A stretch of DNA of 62,233 nt from Chloroflexota bacterium (lineage in GTDB: Bacteria > Chloroflexota > Anaerolineae > Anaerolineales > Villigracilaceae), in NCBI GenBank assembly GCA_021787595.1, contig JAJYLQ010000022.1, forward strand, positions 1 through 62,233, given 5' to 3'. This document shows, one piece after another, positions 8,123 to 18,566 of this stretch. The notes beneath the pieces are model-generated. The model did not search any database, was not told the DNA's origin, and saw only the letters and a list, made by a program, of their open reading frames with translations. A program made the translations under genes and the position numbers. Numbering within the stretch: the stretch's first letter is position 1; each line of letters starts with the position of its first letter.

Positions 8123-8728
8123 ATGTTGCTTCCCGAACCGATTCAGAAACTCATCAACGCCTTTGAACGTTTGCCGGGCATCGGGCCAAAGTCCGCATCG
8201 CGGCTGGCATTCTATCTTCTGCGCGCGCCGGAAGATGTCGCCCAGGATTTGTCTGAAGCGTTGAATGGCTTGAAAGACAAAATCGCGTTTTGCGAGGAAT
8301 GTTTCAACATCACCGAAGCTGGTCACCCGCGTTGTGAAGTGTGTGAGAATCCGAAACGCGATAGCGCGGTGATTTGCGTCGTCGAAGAGGCGCTGGATGT
8401 TTTGGCATTGGAACGCGTCGGAGCATATAATGGAAAATATCATGTGCTTCACGGAGTGTTGTCGCCGATTGAGGGCGTTGGCCCCGATGACATAAAAATC
8501 AAGCCGCTTATTGAACGTGTGGCGCGTGGTGGAGTCAAAGAGATTATTCTTGCAACCAATCCAAGCATGGAAGGCGATGCGACCGCGTTATATCTGCAGC
8601 AACAATTGCGCCCGCACAAAATCCAGGTGACGCGGTTGGCGCGCGGCTTGCCCGTTGGCGGCGACCTGGAATATGCCGACCAAAACACGTTGTTGCGGGC
8701 GCTTTCGGGGCGGCAGGAGATGTCTTAG
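8123..8728 (+). CDS. recR: recombination mediator protein RecR
   Basis: 201 residues. RecR works with RecF/RecO to load RecA at gaps. The N-terminal helix-hairpin-helix reads LPGIGPKSASRLAFYLL. A four-cysteine zinc motif (CEECFNITEAGHPRCEVC, about residues 54-71) and the Toprim domain beginning ICVVEEALDVLALE follow. The C-terminus has the conserved ARGLPVGGDLEYADQNTLLRAL. I use ATG 8123 (MLLPEPIQKL); the in-frame TTG 8114 lies in the repeat hairpin and is less likely. Confidence 0.96.
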   Translation: MLLPEPIQKLINAFERLPGIGPKSASRLAFYLLRAPEDVAQDLSEALNGLKDKIAFCEECFNITEAGHPRCEVCENPKRDSAVICVVEEALDVLALERVGAYNGKYHVLHGVLSPIEGVGPDDIKIKPLIERVARGGVKEIILATNPSMEGDATALYLQQQLRPHKIQVTRLARGLPVGGDLEYADQNTLLRALSGRQEMS

Positions 8729-8793
8729 TAAGCCCGGTTTCGTGGCAAGCGGCTTTCCGTCAAATAGGGGCGATGATAAACATTTGGAGCTGG

Positions 8794-10332
8794 TCAATGC
8801 GCGAACAGGCTGTTGAGCTGATTCCACAGAACTGGGTTTAGGGTTTGGAATAGCGATGCCCGCATGGATAAGACTAACAGGTTGCTGCCGGCGATTGAGA
8901 TGATTGCAAGACCGACTCCAATGGCTGTATACATATAGCGAATGACCGGCCAGTGACTAAGCCAGCGGTATCCCAGCCAGAAGCCTATGATGCTCAGTAT
9001 TATTAGTGCTGGCATGCACTCTATAAGATAGCGCGTTACCACCCAAAAGAACGAAATAATTACTCCAAATCCGAGCAGGAACGCTCCTAACAAGCTGATG
9101 ATCGTCCATCGGAGCAAATTGCCATTCTCATTCGGATTTTCCTGCGCTTTTGCACCTCTTGTCGGAAAAGGGATCGAAATAACGGACAAACACGCAAATA
9201 AAACAAAAGGCGTACTAAAGAGGAATCCCGTCATTGCGCGCGTATAATAGATTTTTGGCATGACAAGAAATGGAAACACAAGGTTGCCTCTGCCTCGAAT
9301 TGGTTTGAGAAATGGAAATAGGCTGTCAATCTTGGGAGGCGCGGCCACGTAATCGTATAAATTTGGCAGTGCGTAGATAGGAGAAAAGAGAACCCGGCTG
9401 TATTGCTGGAGGAAGGTCGTGGTCAATTGATACGAAAAGCCTGTTTCGAAAACAGAGCCAAAGCGCGCCCAATCGTACCAGCCAAGGATGCCGATCCCGA
9501 TGGCAAGAGGCAGCCCGATCGCCGCGATTCGGCAGACAGCTTGCGATAGCGACTTCGTTTGAAAGCTGGCTCTGATTACTAAAAATATAAGCACGAGAAC
9601 AACAAAGCCGACCGGCAGGGCCTGAGTTATTCTTGATCCCACGGCGAGGACCCATGATATGCTGCTTATCAGGAGTCGACGCGATGATATGGGATCTTTT
9701 TTTAGCGCAGTAAAAGCAAAATAAAGTCCCATGATGAAAAAGAATTGTCCCCCGGCGCCGGAGGCTTCATAAACCCTTCCCTCGGTTAACATCCATGTCA
9801 ATGGGGCGGCCAGGCCTCCAAAGATTATGCAAGTGGAAAGCAGCCAGACGGGAATCTCAGGGAAAAATCTACCGCGTATTTCCATGATCAATAGTGATTG
9901 GAAAATAAATATTCCCGAAATAAAGATGAAAACGAGATATTGATCGTTGATTTTTCCGAAGCCCAAAAACTTAAAAGGTAACAGCGCCAATGCGGGAACG
10001 GGTCCAAAGTAGAGATAGTATTTACCGTTGTATAAGGTAAAATCCAATGGATAGTCTATTTTAGCGCGTTCTTTTGGCTCATATGGATCGGGCAGCGTGA
10101 GCAAGGCAGGATTCACCTGCTTTTCGAGGGACAAACTTCCATGCCCGAAAGCGGTTGCCAGTTGATCATAATAATCCGTGGTGTTGTGCCATTTCGTCCA
10201 TAACCCAAAACTGACAAACCATATATATCCAACAAGCACACCAACAATACTGATTGCTGTGAGAAGGGATGTTTGATTCTCTTTTGAAGAGAAGGGGGAT
10301 CTAAAGATCGAATTTTTCTTTGCTTGACTCAT
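8794..10332 (-). CDS. large multi-span membrane protein, GT-C-like
   Basis: 512 residues with about 11-12 hydrophobic segments. After helix 1 a periplasmic stretch reads TTDYYDQLATAFGHGSLSLE, then LLTLPDPYEP and YNGKYYLYFGPVPAL. This pattern recurs in Chloroflexota and actinobacterial membrane proteins that look like GT-C fold glycosyltransferases. The Asp-rich first loop would be the catalytic face in such enzymes; that is inference. Convergent with recR, divergent from the rrn operon, and transcribed alone. AT-richer than recR. Confidence 0.75.
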   Translation of the reverse strand: MSQAKKNSIFRSPFSSKENQTSLLTAISIVGVLVGYIWFVSFGLWTKWHNTTDYYDQLATAFGHGSLSLEKQVNPALLTLPDPYEPKERAKIDYPLDFTLYNGKYYLYFGPVPALALLPFKFLGFGKINDQYLVFIFISGIFIFQSLLIMEIRGRFFPEIPVWLLSTCIIFGGLAAPLTWMLTEGRVYEASGAGGQFFFIMGLYFAFTALKKDPISSRRLLISSISWVLAVGSRITQALPVGFVVLVLIFLVIRASFQTKSLSQAVCRIAAIGLPLAIGIGILGWYDWARFGSVFETGFSYQLTTTFLQQYSRVLFSPIYALPNLYDYVAAPPKIDSLFPFLKPIRGRGNLVFPFLVMPKIYYTRAMTGFLFSTPFVLFACLSVISIPFPTRGAKAQENPNENGNLLRWTIISLLGAFLLGFGVIISFFWVVTRYLIECMPALIILSIIGFWLGYRWLSHWPVIRYMYTAIGVGLAIISIAGSNLLVLSMRASLFQTLNPVLWNQLNSLFAH

Positions 10333-10461
10333 GTGACTATTTGTCTCTTTTGGGAATTATACTCTGGCAAAATTGACGATTCTCGAGATTTGCTCTGGAA
10401 GGGCAGTGTAATTGAAGTCAAAAAGCGAGCGATTTTTTAAGGTTTAATCGTCCGTTAAGTA

Positions 10462-10489
10462 TTGACAAAGCTCGTGAAAAGCGTATAAT
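10462..10489 (+). promoter_or_regulatory. rRNA operon promoter
   Basis: TTGACA at 10462-10467 and TATAAT at 10484-10489, both perfect consensus, with a 16-bp spacer. It lies about 330 bp upstream of the 16S gene and is the strongest sigma-70-type promoter in this gap. Confidence 0.85.
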
Positions 10490-10815
10490 CACCCTTCGCC
10501 AGTGAAATTCAAAACGATCTCGTCCCCCTGACAGATCATTGAAAACTGAGTAGAGCGTCTCCGGTCAGAGACACAAAGCCAATCGGCTTCGCAGTCTGAC
10601 CAGCCGATGCGGAAGATTGCATCGGTATTTTCGTCTGTTTGGAAGGCTTGGCAGGGAAAAGCGCCTGCACTTATGGCAGGCGGAGACGCAGCGGACACAA
10701 AGTCCGCCCGCTTAACAGACGGCACCTTAACAACTGAAAAGTGATAGGAAGCAACACAAACCAGTCAATCCAATAAAAATTCCGTTTAACTTTTACACTC
10801 GCAAGAGTGTGACTT
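10490..10815 (+). promoter_or_regulatory. rrn leader with 5' half of the 16S processing stem
   Basis: The transcribed leader contains several small hairpins (GTCTCCGG...; CGCCTGCACTTATGGCAGGCG near 10660-10682; GTCCGCC...). The segment 10730-10750 (ACAACTGAAAAGTGATAGG and on) is complementary, with one mismatch, to 12422-12442 behind the 16S gene. This would form the long RNase III processing stem. No gene lies here. Confidence 0.7.
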
Positions 10816-12332
<1,517 letters not shown>

Positions 12333-12421
12333 CTAGAGTTTCCGAGCACAGTCCTACGACAGATTGATGCTCTATAAATGCCCTTCGCGGTGAAGGGCGA
12401 TGGTTTGAATGGCAAGTTCGT

Positions 12422-12442
12422 TTCCTATCACTTCTCAGTTGT
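12422..12442 (+). other. 3' half of the 16S processing stem
   Basis: TTCCTATCACTTCTCAGTTG and the next base pair with 10730-10750 upstream of 16S, bringing both ends of the 16S precursor together for RNase III-type cleavage. Confidence 0.75.
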
Positions 12443-12456
12443 CAAGGTGAGACCCT

Positions 12457-12533
12457 GGGCTTGTAGCTCAGCTGGTTAGAGCACAGTCCTGATAAGACTG
12501 GGGTCACAGGTTCGAATCCTGTCAAGCCCACCA
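12457..12533 (+). tRNA. tRNA-Ile (GAT)
   Basis: Acceptor GGGCTTG (12457-12463) pairs with CAAGCCC (12523-12529), discriminator A, and CCA is encoded. The anticodon arm CAGTC-CTGATAA-GACTG gives anticodon GAT. The T arm is ACAGG-TTCGAAT-CCTGT. Standard position in the 16S-23S spacer. Confidence 0.97.
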
Positions 12534-12546
12534 GTTTGGTCGGATG

Positions 12547-12611
12547 GTCAAGTAGTCTGATAGTCTGTCGGTTCGGTGACTATGAAACCAAAAGACTAGG
12601 AGACTATGTGA
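12547..12611. repeat. imperfect inverted repeat between the two tRNA genes
   Basis: GTCAAGTAGTCTGATAGTCT (12547-12566) is complementary, with 4 mismatches, to a stretch ending near 12611 containing AGACTAGGAGACTATGTGAC. A similar CTAGGAGACTA motif occurs just upstream of ybaB (about 7710-7720), so it may belong to another dispersed repeat family. Confidence 0.45.
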
Positions 12612-12617
12612 CTAACC

Positions 12618-12689
12618 GGGGATGTAGCTCAGCGGGAGAGCAGCGCCTTTGCAAGGCGAAGGTCACGGGTTCAAATCCCGTCATCTCCA
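12618..12689 (+). tRNA. tRNA-Ala (TGC)
   Basis: Acceptor GGGGATG (12618-12624) pairs with CATCTCC (12682-12688), giving the G3-U70 wobble that marks alanine tRNAs. Anticodon loop TTTGCAA gives TGC. The T arm is ACGGG-TTCAAAT-CCCGT. CCA is not encoded (CTG follows the discriminator A), unlike the neighbouring tRNA-Ile. The first pair of the anticodon stem appears mismatched (G/A). Confidence 0.95.
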
Positions 12690-13024
12690 CTGAGTTCGTC
12701 GAGAGAGTAAGTTGTACGTTACAGGAGTGAGACAAGGTTTGTTAAACGGTAAGAAGACATGAAGTCCAAGAATGCGCCGCTCTGAAGTTTGGGTTGTGAA
12801 CGCGACCCGGCGGTGTGTGCCGGGTCGTCTTGTCTCTAAAAACAGCATAATGTTGAAGGGTGACCGATGCCCTTGAAATAAATCGAGAGCATCGGTCACC
12901 GGTCAACACTCCGAAAACGAGTGCAAGCCGGTGAGTTCGAACCTTAATAACTGAATAGCATTTGATGTAGGCCGATAAAGCAATTTATCGAAAACAGAAA
13001 AGTATCAATTTCTCCGCATCACGT
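12690..13024 (+). other. 16S-23S spacer with hairpins and 5' half of the 23S processing stem
   Basis: No gene is present. CGACCCGG at 12803-12810 pairs with CCGGGTCG at 12820-12827. A perfect 12-bp inverted repeat GGTGACCGATGC (12859-12870) pairs with GCATCGGTCACC (12889-12900). The segment 12997-13026 (GAAAAGTATCAATTTCTCCG and on) is complementary to 16718-16745 behind the 23S gene and forms the 23S processing stem. Confidence 0.65.
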
Positions 13025-13504
13025 GGAGAAGCTACTAAGAGCTTACGGTGAATGCCTTGGCGCCAAGTGCCGATGAAGGACGTGGGACACTGCGATAAGC
13101 CTCGGGAAGCTGTGTACAAGCGTTGATCCGAGGATGTCCGAATGGGGAAACCCGCTCGAGCGTACCTCGAGCATCCTCTTACTGAACACATAGGTTTGAG
13201 GAAGGGCACCCAGGGAACTGAAACATCTAAGTACCTGGAGGAAAAGAGACCATTTCCCTAGTAGTGGCGAGCGAACGGGAAACAGCTCAAACCGCCTCTG
13301 CTTGCAGAGGCGGGGTTGTAGGGTCCGGCACATGGGAGTCAGAAAATAATCAGTTAGCGGAATGGTGTGGGAAAGCCAGCCATAGAGGGTGACAGCCCCG
13401 TATGCGAAAACTGATTATCTCCCGCTGGATACCTGAGTACTGCCGTGCACGCTAATACGGCAGGAATCTGGGGAGTCCACTCTCCAAAGCTAAATACACT
13501 TGGC

Positions 13505-13544
<40 letters not shown>

Positions 13545-13725
13545 TCCCCCTGTTAGGGGAGTGAAATAGAACCTGAAACCGTAAGCTTACAAGCAGTTGG
13601 AGGGCTAACAGCGGGTCGGTGTCCTTGTGAAAGCAGGTGACGCGCCGCTATGCCTGACAGCGTGCCTCTTGGAGAATGAGCCTGCGAGTTAATCTCAGTG
13701 GCAAGGTTAAGGGAGTTACACCCGA

Positions 13726-13757
<32 letters not shown>

Positions 13758-14965
13758 ATAGTCGCTGGGATTAGGCCCGAAACCGGGTGAGCTACCCATG
13801 GCCAGGGTGAAGCGAGTCTAATCACTCGTGGAGGCCCGAACTTACTAATGTTGCAAAATTAGAAGATGAGCTGTGGGTAGAGGTGATATGCCAAACGAAC
13901 TCGGAGATAGCTGGTTCTCCCCGAAATAGCTTTAGGGCTAGCGTCATGCGTTTAGTACTGGAGGTACAGCACTGAATGGGCTAAGGGGCTTACAGCTTAC
14001 TGAACCCAATCAAACTCGGAATGCCAGTACTCAAGAGCATGGCAGTCGGACTCCGGGAGATGAGTTTCGGGGTCGAAAGGGAAACAGCCCAGATCATCGG
14101 CTAAGGTCCTAAAATCTATGCTAAGTGGGAAACGAGGTGAGGTTACTCGAACAACCAGGAGGTTGGCTCAGAAGCAGCCACCCTTTAAAAAGTGCGTAAC
14201 AGCTTACTGGTCTAGTGACCTTGCGCGGAAAACTTAACGGGGCTAAGCATAGTACCGAAGCCATGGACCCGCCTTTGGCGGGTGGTAGGGGAGCGTTCTG
14301 TCAGCAGTGAAGGTCGATCGCTAAGGGCGACTGGAGCGGACAGAAGTGAGAATGCAGGCATGAGTAGCGTACAAACACGTGAGAACCGTGTTCGCCGTAT
14401 ATCTAAGGTTTCCGACGCCAGGTCATTCCGCGTCGGGTTAGTCGGGTCCTTAGCCGAGGCCGAGAGGCGTAGGTGATGGACATCCGGTCAACATTCCGGA
14501 ACCGCTCTTTAGTGCGATGGGAGGACGCAACGAGATAGGCCAGCCTGTTATTGGATTCAGGTGCGATCTGTCAAGACGTTGAGACTGGTAGGCAAATCCG
14601 CCGGTCGAGTCGAGGCAGGAGCGAGCCGTAAGGCATAAGTGGCTGAGTTTTGTTGCCGAGAAAAGTCTCTAAGCATAACTTTTGAGCGCCCGTACCGCAA
14701 ACCGACACTGGTAGATGGGTAGAATATACCAAGGCGAACGGGAGAACCTTCGTTAAGGAATTAGGCAACATAACCCCGTAACTTCGGGAGAAGGGGTACC
14801 CTCTGAGGTGCAAGCTTTGGAGGGTCGCAGTGAAATGGCTCTGGCGACTGATTAACAAAATCACAGGTCTCTGCTAAGCCGTAAGGCGATGTATAGGGGC
14901 TGACGCGTGCCCAGTGCCGGAAGGTTAAGGAGAGAGGTCAGTCCCGCCTCGCGGGACGAAGCTTT

Positions 14966-15788
<823 letters not shown>

Positions 15789-15858
15789 CCGCGTAACGAT
15801 CAGAGCACTGTCTCGACGAAGGACCCGGTGAAATTGAAATGGCTGTGAAGATGCGGCC

Positions 15859-15898
<40 letters not shown>

Positions 15899-16045
15899 CA
15901 ACTTGGCATTGCATTTGGGTATCGTCTGTGTAGCATAGGTGGGAGGCTTTGAAGCTGGGGCGCTAGCCTCGGTGGAGCCATCAGTGAAATACCACCCTGA
16001 TGATATTTAGATTCTAACCCCGTTCCGTCATCCGGGCGGGGGACC

Positions 16046-16101
<56 letters not shown>

Positions 16102-16179
16102 CCAAAGGTTCCCTCAGGTGGAATGGAAACCCACCACAGAGTGTAAAGGCATAAGGGAGCTTGACTGCAAGACCAACGC

Positions 16180-16213
<34 letters not shown>

Positions 16214-16311
16214 CACGATACCGCGTGGAAGGGTCGTGGCTTACCGGACAAAAGCTACCCCGGGGATAACAGGCTGGTGAAGTCCAAGAGTTCATATCGA
16301 CGACTTCGCTC

Positions 16312-16347
<36 letters not shown>

Positions 16348-16351
16348 GACA

Positions 16352-16385
<34 letters not shown>

Positions 16386-16386
16386 C

Positions 16387-16445
<59 letters not shown>

Positions 16446-16717
16446 TAAGGGATTTGAAGGGAGCTGCTCCTAGTACGAGAGGACCGGAGTGGACAGACCT
16501 CTGGTGTGTCAGTTGTCGCGCCAGCGGCATTGCTGAGTAGCTATGTCTGGCAGAGATAACCGCTGAAAGCATCTAAGTGGGAAACTCGCCCTAAGATTAG
16601 ATCCCTGTATTCCCATCAAGGGAGTAAGACCGCAGGTAGACCACCTGCTATATAGGCAGTAAGTGTAAGCGCAGCAATGTGTTAAGCTAAACTGTACTAA
16701 TGGTCGAGGGCTTAATC

Positions 16718-16745
16718 CCGTGGTGCGGAGAACTTGGTACTTTTC
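16718..16745 (+). other. 3' half of the 23S processing stem
   Basis: The segment beginning CCGTGGTGCGGAGAACTTGG and running to TACTTTTC pairs with 12997-13026 upstream of the 23S gene, with a few mismatches and G-U pairs. Confidence 0.7.
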
Positions 16746-16750
16746 ATTAT

Positions 16751-16795
16751 GAGATGTCATTGCGAGCGGCGCTTTGGCGTCACGAAGCAATCTCC
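16751..16795. repeat. dispersed repeat in the 23S-5S spacer
   Basis: GAGAT...ATCTC ends enclose TCATTGCGAGCGGCGC, TTTGGCGTCACGAAGCAA. Parts of the same sequence recur in reverse order at about 49300-49325 (GGAGATTGCTTCGTGGCGCC) and a relative lies at 60874-60987. The rest of the spacer (16796-16848) shows nothing. Confidence 0.6.
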
Positions 16796-16848
16796 TCTAA
16801 CCTACATCATATTCATTTGCTATTCGGTCACAACGTTGTGAAAACGTC

Positions 16849-16966
16849 CCTTGGTGATTTGAGCGGCGAGGGTACACCCGGTCCCATCCCGAACCCGGAA
16901 GTTAAGCTCGTCAGCGCCGATGGTACTTGGAGGGCGACCTCCCGGGAGAGTAGGTCATTGCCAAGA
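16849..16966 (+). rRNA. rrf: 5S ribosomal RNA
   Basis: Ends CTTGG (16850-16854) and CCAAG (16961-16965) form helix I. The interior has CCCATCCCGAACCCGGAAGT and TAAGCTCGTCAGCGCCGATG, standard for 5S. About 118 nt; exact ends uncertain by a few bases. Confidence 0.95.
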
Positions 16967-17035
16967 GAATTTTTCAGTAAAGTCCTTTCAAAGGGATTTT
17001 CAGAATCTCTCGAAGGAAGTTTTCGTTGAAATAGA

Positions 17036-17057
17036 GACGCAGGAATGCGTCTTTTTT
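17036..17057 (+). terminator. rrn operon terminator
   Basis: GACGCA-GGAA-TGCGTC followed by six T residues (17052-17057), 70 nt after the 5S gene: a typical rho-independent terminator. Confidence 0.85.
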
Positions 17058-17202
17058 CATTTTAATGCTATCTTGATTTCCGTTGATGATATTATTTCAA
17101 TGTAGTCGAGAAGTAAGCGCATGGGGCGATTAACTTTCTAGGGTTCTTCAGATCATTGAAAAATGTCGCGTCGCTGATGGCAAGGGCGGCTTGCCCTGTT
17201 AA

Positions 17203-17249
17203 TGTCTGCCCTCCCAAACCTATAAAAATCTGGGCTTGGGAGAGCGGAT
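17203..17249. repeat. imperfect palindrome in the gap 17058-17294
   Basis: TGCCCTCCCAAACC is mirrored by GGGCTTGGGAGAGCG after an AT-rich loop. No gene is seen in 17058-17294. Confidence 0.4.
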
Positions 17250-17294
17250 GCTACCTCATTTCTAAAAATCACGGAATTTTTTGTAGCGACCCTT

Positions 17295-17323
17295 GTTTAT
17301 TTGCAGTATAATTGCAAATAAAC
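17295..17323 (+). promoter_or_regulatory. palindromic operator with a centred -10 box
   Basis: GTTTATTTGCA (17295-17305) and TGCAAATAAAC (17313-17323) are perfect 11-bp inverted arms. The 7-bp centre GTATAAT contains a consensus -10 (TATAAT, 17307-17312). A factor bound here would cover the promoter, so repression is the simple reading. No good -35 is seen at normal spacing. The start codon of the ATPase gene follows 12 bp later. Confidence 0.7.
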
Positions 17324-17335
17324 ATTTGAGGCGAT

Positions 17336-18556
17336 ATGGTTGATAAATATATTCAACGTTCATTGGAGCCGGTTCTCATTAAAGCGGCCAATCAATTTCC
17401 AGCGATGGTTCTGGTGGGACCGCGTCAGTCCGGCAAAACAACATTGCTGAAGCATATTTTTCGTGATAACTACCCCTTACTTTCTCTTGAGCCACCGGAT
17501 GTCCGCCTTGCCGCTCAGACCGATCCGCGCGGATTTCTAAACTTATATCCGCCGCCAACAGTATTCGATGAAATCCAATATGCACCGGAACTCTTGCCGT
17601 ATATCAAAGAAAAGATTGACGCAGCTCGCGGGCGGGCTGGGCAATACATCCTCACCGGCTCCCAAAACCTCCTCCTCATGCAACAAGTGACAGAAAGCTT
17701 AGCCGGGCGGGCCGCAGTGCTCAAACTGATGCCGCTTTCACGGAGGGAACTGACAGGTGTTCCCGCAAAGACCCTCCCGTGGGAGAACGGATCAACCGCC
17801 AGCCTGCACGCTCAAATTTCCATAAAAATATGGGAACAAGCCTTGCGTGGTTTCTATCCCGAACCCACTGTCGCTCCTGAGCGTGATATCCGCTTATGGC
17901 AAGCCAGCTACATACAAACCTATTTGGAGCGCGATGTGCGTAACTTGAGGAACCTTGGAAACTTGACGCAATTTCAAGTCTTTCTCCGCGCCCTTGCCGC
18001 TCGTAGCGCGCAAATTCTAAACTTGAGCGAACTTGCTCGAGATGTTGGGATCGCCGTTAACACCGTGAAGGATTGGATTTCGATTCTCGAAGCGAGTTTC
18101 CAGATTTTTCTCTTGCGCCCCTATTATGCTAACATCGGAAAGCGTTTGATCAAATCGCCCAAGGTCTACTTTGTGGATACTGGTTTGTTGAGCTACCTCG
18201 TCGGTCTGCGCGATGTGGAACATGCTTCTGCGGGACCCATGGGTGGAGCAATTTTCGAAAATTTGGTGGTCTCTGATTTGTTCAAGACATACCTGCATCG
18301 AGGAGAGGAACCGCCGCTTTATTATTGGCGTACCGTTGCAGGCGCCGAGGTGGATGTGGTGGTCGAGACTCAAGCCGGCTTGATCCCCATTGAAATCAAA
18401 AAATCTGAGACGCCGCGCCCGGAAATGGCTAAAGAACTATTGGGCTTCCAGCGAGACCTCAAGAAAAAAGCGCTGTCAGGTTTTGTAATTCATCCCGGCA
18501 CCGTAACATTGCCGCTTGGTCAGGGTGTAACGGCATTGCCACTTGCCGCGCTGTGA
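17336..18556 (+). CDS. AAA-type ATPase with DUF4143 domain
   Basis: 406 residues. An N-terminal AAA_14 domain has Walker A GPRQSGKTTLL (about residues 28-38) and an acidic TVFDEIQYAPELL Walker B-like stretch. The C-terminal half is DUF4143, with YIQTYLERDVRNL and the helix-turn-helix-like LSELARDVGIAVNTVKDWI. It ends with GAEVDVVVETQAG-LIPIEIKK, a PD-(D/E)xK-like E-V-D...E-I-K arrangement. Such proteins are common accessory genes of unknown role, often compared with defence or toxin-related ATPases. GAGG at 17328-17331 precedes ATG 17336. Expression is probably governed by the palindrome just upstream. It ends 10 bp before the helicase ATG. Confidence 0.88.
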   Translation: MVDKYIQRSLEPVLIKAANQFPAMVLVGPRQSGKTTLLKHIFRDNYPLLSLEPPDVRLAAQTDPRGFLNLYPPPTVFDEIQYAPELLPYIKEKIDAARGRAGQYILTGSQNLLLMQQVTESLAGRAAVLKLMPLSRRELTGVPAKTLPWENGSTASLHAQISIKIWEQALRGFYPEPTVAPERDIRLWQASYIQTYLERDVRNLRNLGNLTQFQVFLRALAARSAQILNLSELARDVGIAVNTVKDWISILEASFQIFLLRPYYANIGKRLIKSPKVYFVDTGLLSYLVGLRDVEHASAGPMGGAIFENLVVSDLFKTYLHRGEEPPLYYWRTVAGAEVDVVVETQAGLIPIEIKKSETPRPEMAKELLGFQRDLKKKALSGFVIHPGTVTLPLGQGVTALPLAAL

Positions 18557-18566
18557 TATTGCCCTG

